Shown: one piece after another, positions 59,287 through 64,000 of the stretch
Numbering within the stretch: the stretch's first letter is position 1
How the letters are laid out: every line of letters begins with the position of its first letter
Assembly: GCF_963576545.1 (NCBI RefSeq)
Contig: NC_083653.1
Location: 16,537,139 to 16,601,138 of the forward strand
Source of the DNA: Limanda limanda
Taxonomy: Eukaryota; Chordata; Actinopteri; Pleuronectiformes; Pleuronectidae
DNA length: 64,000 bases
Reading direction: 5' to 3'
Program-made: the position numbers and the translations under genes
Notes under the pieces: model-generated
Told to the model about the DNA's origin: nothing
What the model saw: only the letters and a program-made list of their open reading frames with translations
Databases searched by the model: none

Positions 59287-62200
59287 GCGGGGGAACAGAG
59301 ACACGGTGCCCGCTGGTTTATTCATTGGCGCAGGGCTGCAGGCTCGGGTTTCTAATCGGGTTTAAAGCGTTTTAAGGTTGAGCAGAAGATTTCAAATAGT
59401 CAGTTGACGGATCACGATCTGACAACACTGGTCTTTACACTCATTTGTTTTGCAGTTGACAAAATCCCTGTGATTGCAGGAGAAATATAGCAACTTATAT
59501 CGCCGCGCTTCGCCTGATGACCACCTTCAGCTAGTTCACTCTGGAGGGATTGTCGGCCATAATAATAATAATAATATTAATGTTATATCATTTCCCACTT
59601 TTGCTGTCGTGCTGTGAACCCCCAAAAACCTGCTCATCAACATTTTATTCATGCACATCTGGGGTTTCACTACAGTGACACGCTGACGGATCAGTTTTGA
59701 TGGGTCTCTTCATTCTACGATAGTAAAGACCGGTTTTATCCACTTCGAACCACTCCGACGCAAAATGCTGCTCACTACTCGGATCCACCTTAAAATCCCA
59801 CCTGGTGGTCCCTGCTTTCCACCCAGTGGACCCCGGCAATGGACCCTCGTACCCGGGTCTGCTGTGACTGATGTCGGAGCAAGTCGTCCCTCCGGGGGCC
59901 GGAGTTTGTGACAGACAGGCAGCAGAGCACGGATGGGCCGGGTGGGTGAGGGGGCATCAGCGGGGTCCCCAGTGCGTGATGCCGGGTCCAGGCCACGTTA
60001 CAGAAACATTTCCATACATTCTGCAGTTAGCGTCAATGCATCATTTACGGTCACACAGTCAGCGACGGCAGCCCGTGAGGCTCAACTCATATCCCGCTCC
60101 TCGTTAATAATTCAGCGTCTATGTGGGAAAATAGGAGTTTACTCCAGCGTACTCAGAAGTCTCTGAGGACCAGGAGCTAGCCGGCGTTAGCCTGGACGTG
60201 CAGGAAGCTACACCTGCACATTTCCACACATGGGCCTTCGTCACCACCTCTAGTTAAACACCTACTTTTAAACAGACCAAAAATAGAATCTGAATCTGCG
60301 TGTTTCTGCCCTCAGGAGTGAGGACTGCTAAGTATACAAGCTGCCAGAGGGCATTTTTCATAACAGGCCTGTGAGGACTGCAAGTGTCACTAGAATATTC
60401 CCTGTGAAAAGTGACTCCTCACCACATTAGCCTCATTTAGCTTAGCTCACGGGCTAGCTAGCAGGTGGACACGTTTTGACATTAAATTAGATATAGGACG
60501 TTATGGACATTAGCTTTTCAGCTTAAATTAATGTCAGCATGAAATGACATGAAATTATGTGATAGTTTTAGTTATGACTTTAATTGAGATTGAGGTTGTC
60601 ATTAAGTTTAAACATGTTAGCATTGTAGCGCTGGTGCAGTGCCTGTTCCGAATGTTCTGTTCTCTTTATGTTAAAGTTCCTGAGCTACTTCAGAATTATT
60701 CATTGTCATTAGCGAGTCCTCCACATAAAATATACTGTCACTTCTTAGTATTTGCTTTTTATAAGGTGCAGAGTGAAGTTAGAAACTTTGTGCTCATTCT
60801 ACCTGGTTTATCTGCAGTGAAGATTTAATAGTCAATGTTTTTCATAAAATGAAATTGAATTTGCTTTATTACTGTGTGTGGTTTGTGCACATGTTTGAAT
60901 GATTTACTGAACTGGCGTTGTTTTGTATACATTGCCTCTCAGCTGTTTCAGAGGTCTGTTGTGTAATCGACACAATTTTCCGACCCAAGTTCACAATTTT
61001 TTTGAAATCCAAACTCTGTATAAAGTATTGCGGCTTCAATAAGAATGCTGTGCTTTTACTTTGAAGACAAATTGTCCAAACAGGAAGTGATTCTGCCAAT
61101 GCTTTTGCCATGACAGAGATCTACAGTCTGTCTGTGTCTGTGTCAGTCTGACATGGTGAAATAAAAATATTCAAATCAACGAAAAGATCAGCGGTAGCGA
61201 TTTTGACCCTCAGTTTGATCTAGTTGCTGACCAATGCTGTAGTTTATATGAGCTTTATATGAGTGCTACAGAGCGTGGTCACCCATTAATTCAAATTCAA
61301 TTTAAGATTTATTTTCAATACTTTATTAACTTTGATTGTATAGTGTGTCTAAACAGCACCAAAGTCAGCGCTGATCTTTCTTTGGCAATTTACAAAACAT
61401 ATGCCAAGTGTAAAGCCAATAAGATGAACGGATTGCGAGGTATTTTCTTCATATTCAGACAGACAGAGATGTCCTGAATCAGTGGATGGATGTCGAATGT
61501 GAGAGAGGTTAAAAAATTGTTTATTGCACCGGACGAGGAAATTATTAACTGTTAACTGCAAGGGAACAAGTGAGCATTGTTAGCCCCCGCTGTCACGTGG
61601 CTCTCAGGGACACTTGATGCCTCAGTCAGGCAGTGCACACAATAAGTCATCTTAACTGAATAAAAGGCCAAGGTCACTTTTCATATGAGGCTGGTTTCTC
61701 TGGTTTCATGGGCACGTCAAGCTTTGCTTATTGAAGGGACTAACACGGCACACAGTTGGATTGACACAGCAGCGTTCAGGGATTCGTCCACCTTTCCTCC
61801 GCTGTCTCACTGAGTCACTTTTGAAGACAAAGACAAAGATTGAACCAGGCAGTGTTGTCAGAGACAGACACACACACACACACATGCTCACTCGAGCACG
61901 GGGACACACATGCGTGCACAACACATTGCATTAGCATAGGTATCGGTTACTAGAATTCAATAGCCCGCCTGCTGCAGCGAGATTAACTATTCAGGGCAGG
62001 TGGTTAAAGGGGCTATTGTGTTGCATGGTGCGGTGCTGCTGTCATGATTGGACAGTGCGTTTGTCTGGTGAGCAGCACACTGCCAAAACAATCGCAAGGG
62101 CAAAGGCCTGGAAGAGTACACACACATATAAGGTTTCTCCCTATGAATCATTTTGAGCTCAAACACAGCTGAATAAGTACTGGTATAACTATTGAGGGCT

Positions 62201-63144
62201 CGTAAAATAGATTATATTACATACTACCAGTGTAATCTGGAAATAATTTGTGTATGTATTCACCGCAGGAACATTTAAACACCATAATAGATTTGGGATT
62301 CAACTATGCAGTGGTACATCTTTCCAAATAGCTGTTTATGATTGTTATCCCACAAAGACATGCAAATGAGAGAAGGAGTGGTGGTAGATAATTACTCATA
62401 TTTATCAGGATCCCAGCTGGGCCCTTACCGGTAGCACGCTAACTTTTAACTGGCTGAACACATGTTCTGGCTCACTTCATTGGATTTTCACACATCACAG
62501 AATCAGCAACAGCAGTCTGCTACTTTTTTTTTTTCTCACAATATTTCTGTGTGGTGCAACCACTGTTTGGGAATTTAACTCTCAAAATGAGGCTTTAAAA
62601 CCCCTGGGTGATTATTTGAGCTGATCCTTAAAATAAAATGGCTAATTGGTAGAAATTAAACCCTGCATAAAATGCTCATAAACCTTTGATGGATGTTATT
62701 AGTCGTTATTTAGTGGCATTTAATGGCCAGGTGGGGAGTTAAATCTGCATTGAATGGTCCTCTCAATATTTTCTTTCATTTTTATCTAAACTCAAAGACA
62801 CGGTTTTGTTTATCTGAATCACATTTCTGTACATTGTTCTTAATTTCATCCATCCTGCTTCTTCCAAATACGATTTTATTTGTGTACAATTTTATCACTA
62901 TAATATATTTGCATATATAATGTAACAACAGTACAAAATACGACCCATGACCTTGCAGTCAAACTAGCACTTTTCTCATTTTAATCTTTACAAATGATCT
63001 GTGTTTTTGCAGAGCTATTGTATGATATATATGATAAATGTTTGTGTCTTATAAGTTTATTGTTTCACTTGCATATCGATGCTTTTTATGTAATTATAAT
63101 TAAAAATAAAATGTACCTTTTCCCCCTTTTTTTGTGTTTTCTAG
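58728..63144 (+). other. Putative neurexin intron 1
   Basis: About 4.4 kb between the donor at 58,728 and an acceptor with a strong pyrimidine tract (CCTTTTCCCCCTTTTTTTGT, then GTTTTCTAG ending at 63,144). The first 1.4 kb remains CpG-rich (densest at 59,830-60,130), so further alternative first exons are possible. The rest is AT-rich and without coding signals. Confidence 0.5.
59243..59284. repeat. (GA)n microsatellite in CpG-rich block
   Basis: A pure GA run of about 42 bases inside putative intron 1. Confidence 0.95.
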
Positions 63145-63585
63145 GGTGTGACTGAAAGTGGAGTTCAGACCATGGGGCACGAAACTGGACCAACCATGAA
63201 GGTCGTTTGCTTCAATCCAGGAAGTCGTCTCAAAGAAACATCCCAAGATGCAGCTCTGAGTCACTGACGCAACACATTGACAAGGACAGCGTTCATCTGA
63301 GCACTTTCACCTGTCCACTCTGTGGAAATTTGATATTTTTTCCATATATCTCTGAATAAACTCGGCTGAGAAGATCCATCCATTATCAACATTAGATCTG
63401 CCTCAGAAGTAAAAGAAAAAGAACAAAACGGATATTGCATTCTCTGCTAGCCTGTAAAATTATCTATGTGGAATATAATATTGAGAAAATAAATCCCAGA
63501 GCACAGTCATAATCAGATGTTATTATCACCTTGAGGATCTATCCCCAGTTCTAACCTCTGCTGGTGCACCTTGTTGTTCTCTACG
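63145..63585 (+). other. Neurexin 5' leader within exon 2
   Basis: It extends from the acceptor to the coding ATG. In the coding frame, stops lie at 63,490-63,492 and 63,532-63,534, so the ORF cannot extend upstream. Several upstream ATGs occur, the strongest at 63,172. Confidence 0.6.
63172..63267 (+). promoter_or_regulatory. Upstream ORF in neurexin leader
   Basis: The ATG at 63,172 has the context ACCATGG, a full match to the Kozak core, and opens a 31-codon frame ending with TGA at 63,265-63,267. The main neurexin start has only A at -3 and A at +4, so this uORF would be expected to reduce initiation at the main ATG. No similarity to a known peptide is claimed. Confidence 0.55.
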
Positions 63586-64000
63586 ATGAATCCCAACAGC
63601 CTCCCTGGGCATGTCCTTCTGCTGCTTAGTACTGTGCTGGGCTTGAGTGTAGGCTTACAGTTCACTGGCTCTGAAGGCCAGTGGGCTCGCTACCTGCGGT
63701 GGGACGCCAGCTCCAGAAGTGACCTGACATTTCAGTTCAAGACACCAGAACCAGAAGGCCTGCTGCTCTACTTCGACGACGGCGGATTTTGCGACTTCCT
63801 GCTCCTGGCGGTATCTGAGGGTAAGATGCAGCTTCGCGTCAGCATCGACTGCGCCGAGACCACCATCACCTCCGATAAAATGGTCAACGACAGCCGCTGG
63901 CACTTTGCAGCCATCAACAGGCACAATTTGCGGACTGGCTTGGCCGTGGACGGCCAGACCAAGACGGAGGAGGTGCGGCCCCAGCGTCAGTTTATGAAGA
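63586..64000 (+). CDS. Alpha-neurexin, N-terminal part (runs off right edge)
   Basis: Presynaptic adhesion receptor: the alpha form carries six LNS and three EGF domains and binds neuroligins, LRRTMs and other partners across the synapse. Only 138 codons are in the window. Residues 1-23 are a signal peptide with a leucine-rich core ([14 protein letters not shown]) and probable cleavage before LQFTG. From residue 24 the first LNS domain follows: [53 protein letters not shown] and the start of the RPQRQFMK region. The start is chosen because it is the first in-frame ATG after the stop at 63,532, it gives a signal peptide, and it has A at -3. The wording is closest to the neurexin-3 alpha N-terminus as I recall it ([18 protein letters not shown]), but teleost neurexin-2 paralogues may be equally close. 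The paralogue is therefore left open. The exon continues beyond 64,000. Confidence 0.95.
   Translation, partial: MNPNSLPGHVLLLLSTVLGLSVGLQFTGSEGQWARYLRWDASSRSDLTFQFKTPEPEGLLLYFDDGGFCDFLLLAVSEGKMQLRVSIDCAETTITSDKMVNDSRWHFAAINRHNLRTGLAVDGQTKTEEVRPQRQFMK

Noticed and set aside
58856..59375. Two frames of more than 100 codons in the CpG-rich block after the putative first exon
   Set aside because: GC- and CpG-rich DNA has few stops. No domain is visible, and one frame runs into the GA repeat.
63655..63962. Minus-strand frames opposite the neurexin exon
   Set aside because: They are shadows of the plus-strand neurexin coding sequence, which has the signal peptide and LNS signatures.

Overview
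The window looks like vertebrate, most likely teleost, nuclear DNA. It is AT-leaning and almost free of long open reading frames. It carries many long dinucleotide and tetranucleotide microsatellites and remnants of interspersed repeats that I recognise from memory as typical of fish genomes. Nothing bacterial is visible: no operons, no dense coding, no CRISPR array, no rRNA and no intact tRNA.

Only one host protein-coding gene can be supported, and it is truncated by the right edge. From 63,586 the plus strand encodes the start of an alpha-neurexin: a signal peptide followed by the first LNS (laminin G-like) domain. A CpG-richer block at about 58.4-60.2 kb with a good splice donor at 58,727/58,728 is the likely promoter and non-coding first exon. 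A 4.4 kb intron ends at a clear acceptor (63,143-63,144). The second exon carries 441 bases of 5' leader, including an upstream ORF in a strong Kozak context, and then the coding start. The paralogue (nrxn3-like or nrxn2-like) cannot be fixed from about 115 mature residues.

The 58 kb upstream is intergenic and serves as a repeat landscape. The best-supported items are three DNA-transposon remnants that each keep a scrap of coding sequence. A piggyBac-type element (46,755-47,982) has TTAA target duplications and the N-terminal part of a transposase. A Harbinger-like element (34,208-35,088) has TTA duplications, GC-rich inverted ends and a MADF-domain fragment. An element with GGCCTGATCTA-type ends (44,110-44,810) has a Myb/SANT-like fragment. 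Further elements are a 373 bp TTAA-flanked MITE (551-923), a 376 bp MITE (39,565-39,940), a decayed LINE reverse-transcriptase 3' end (15,775-16,400), several LINE tails, two copies plus an interrupted copy of a common teleost repeat, and a tRNA-SINE-like remnant (55,880-56,095).

Notable simple sequence includes a roughly 695 bp compound GATA/GACA-type array (42,053-42,747), three 90-130 bp GA/CT tracts and a 280 bp interrupted GT array. A near-perfect 25 bp-arm inverted repeat with a 3-base loop lies at 33,660-33,712. I do not see a clearly novel biological system. The most useful leads are the coding scraps inside non-autonomous transposons, the hairpin, the nested repeat at 38.7-39.15 kb and the neurexin leader uORF.
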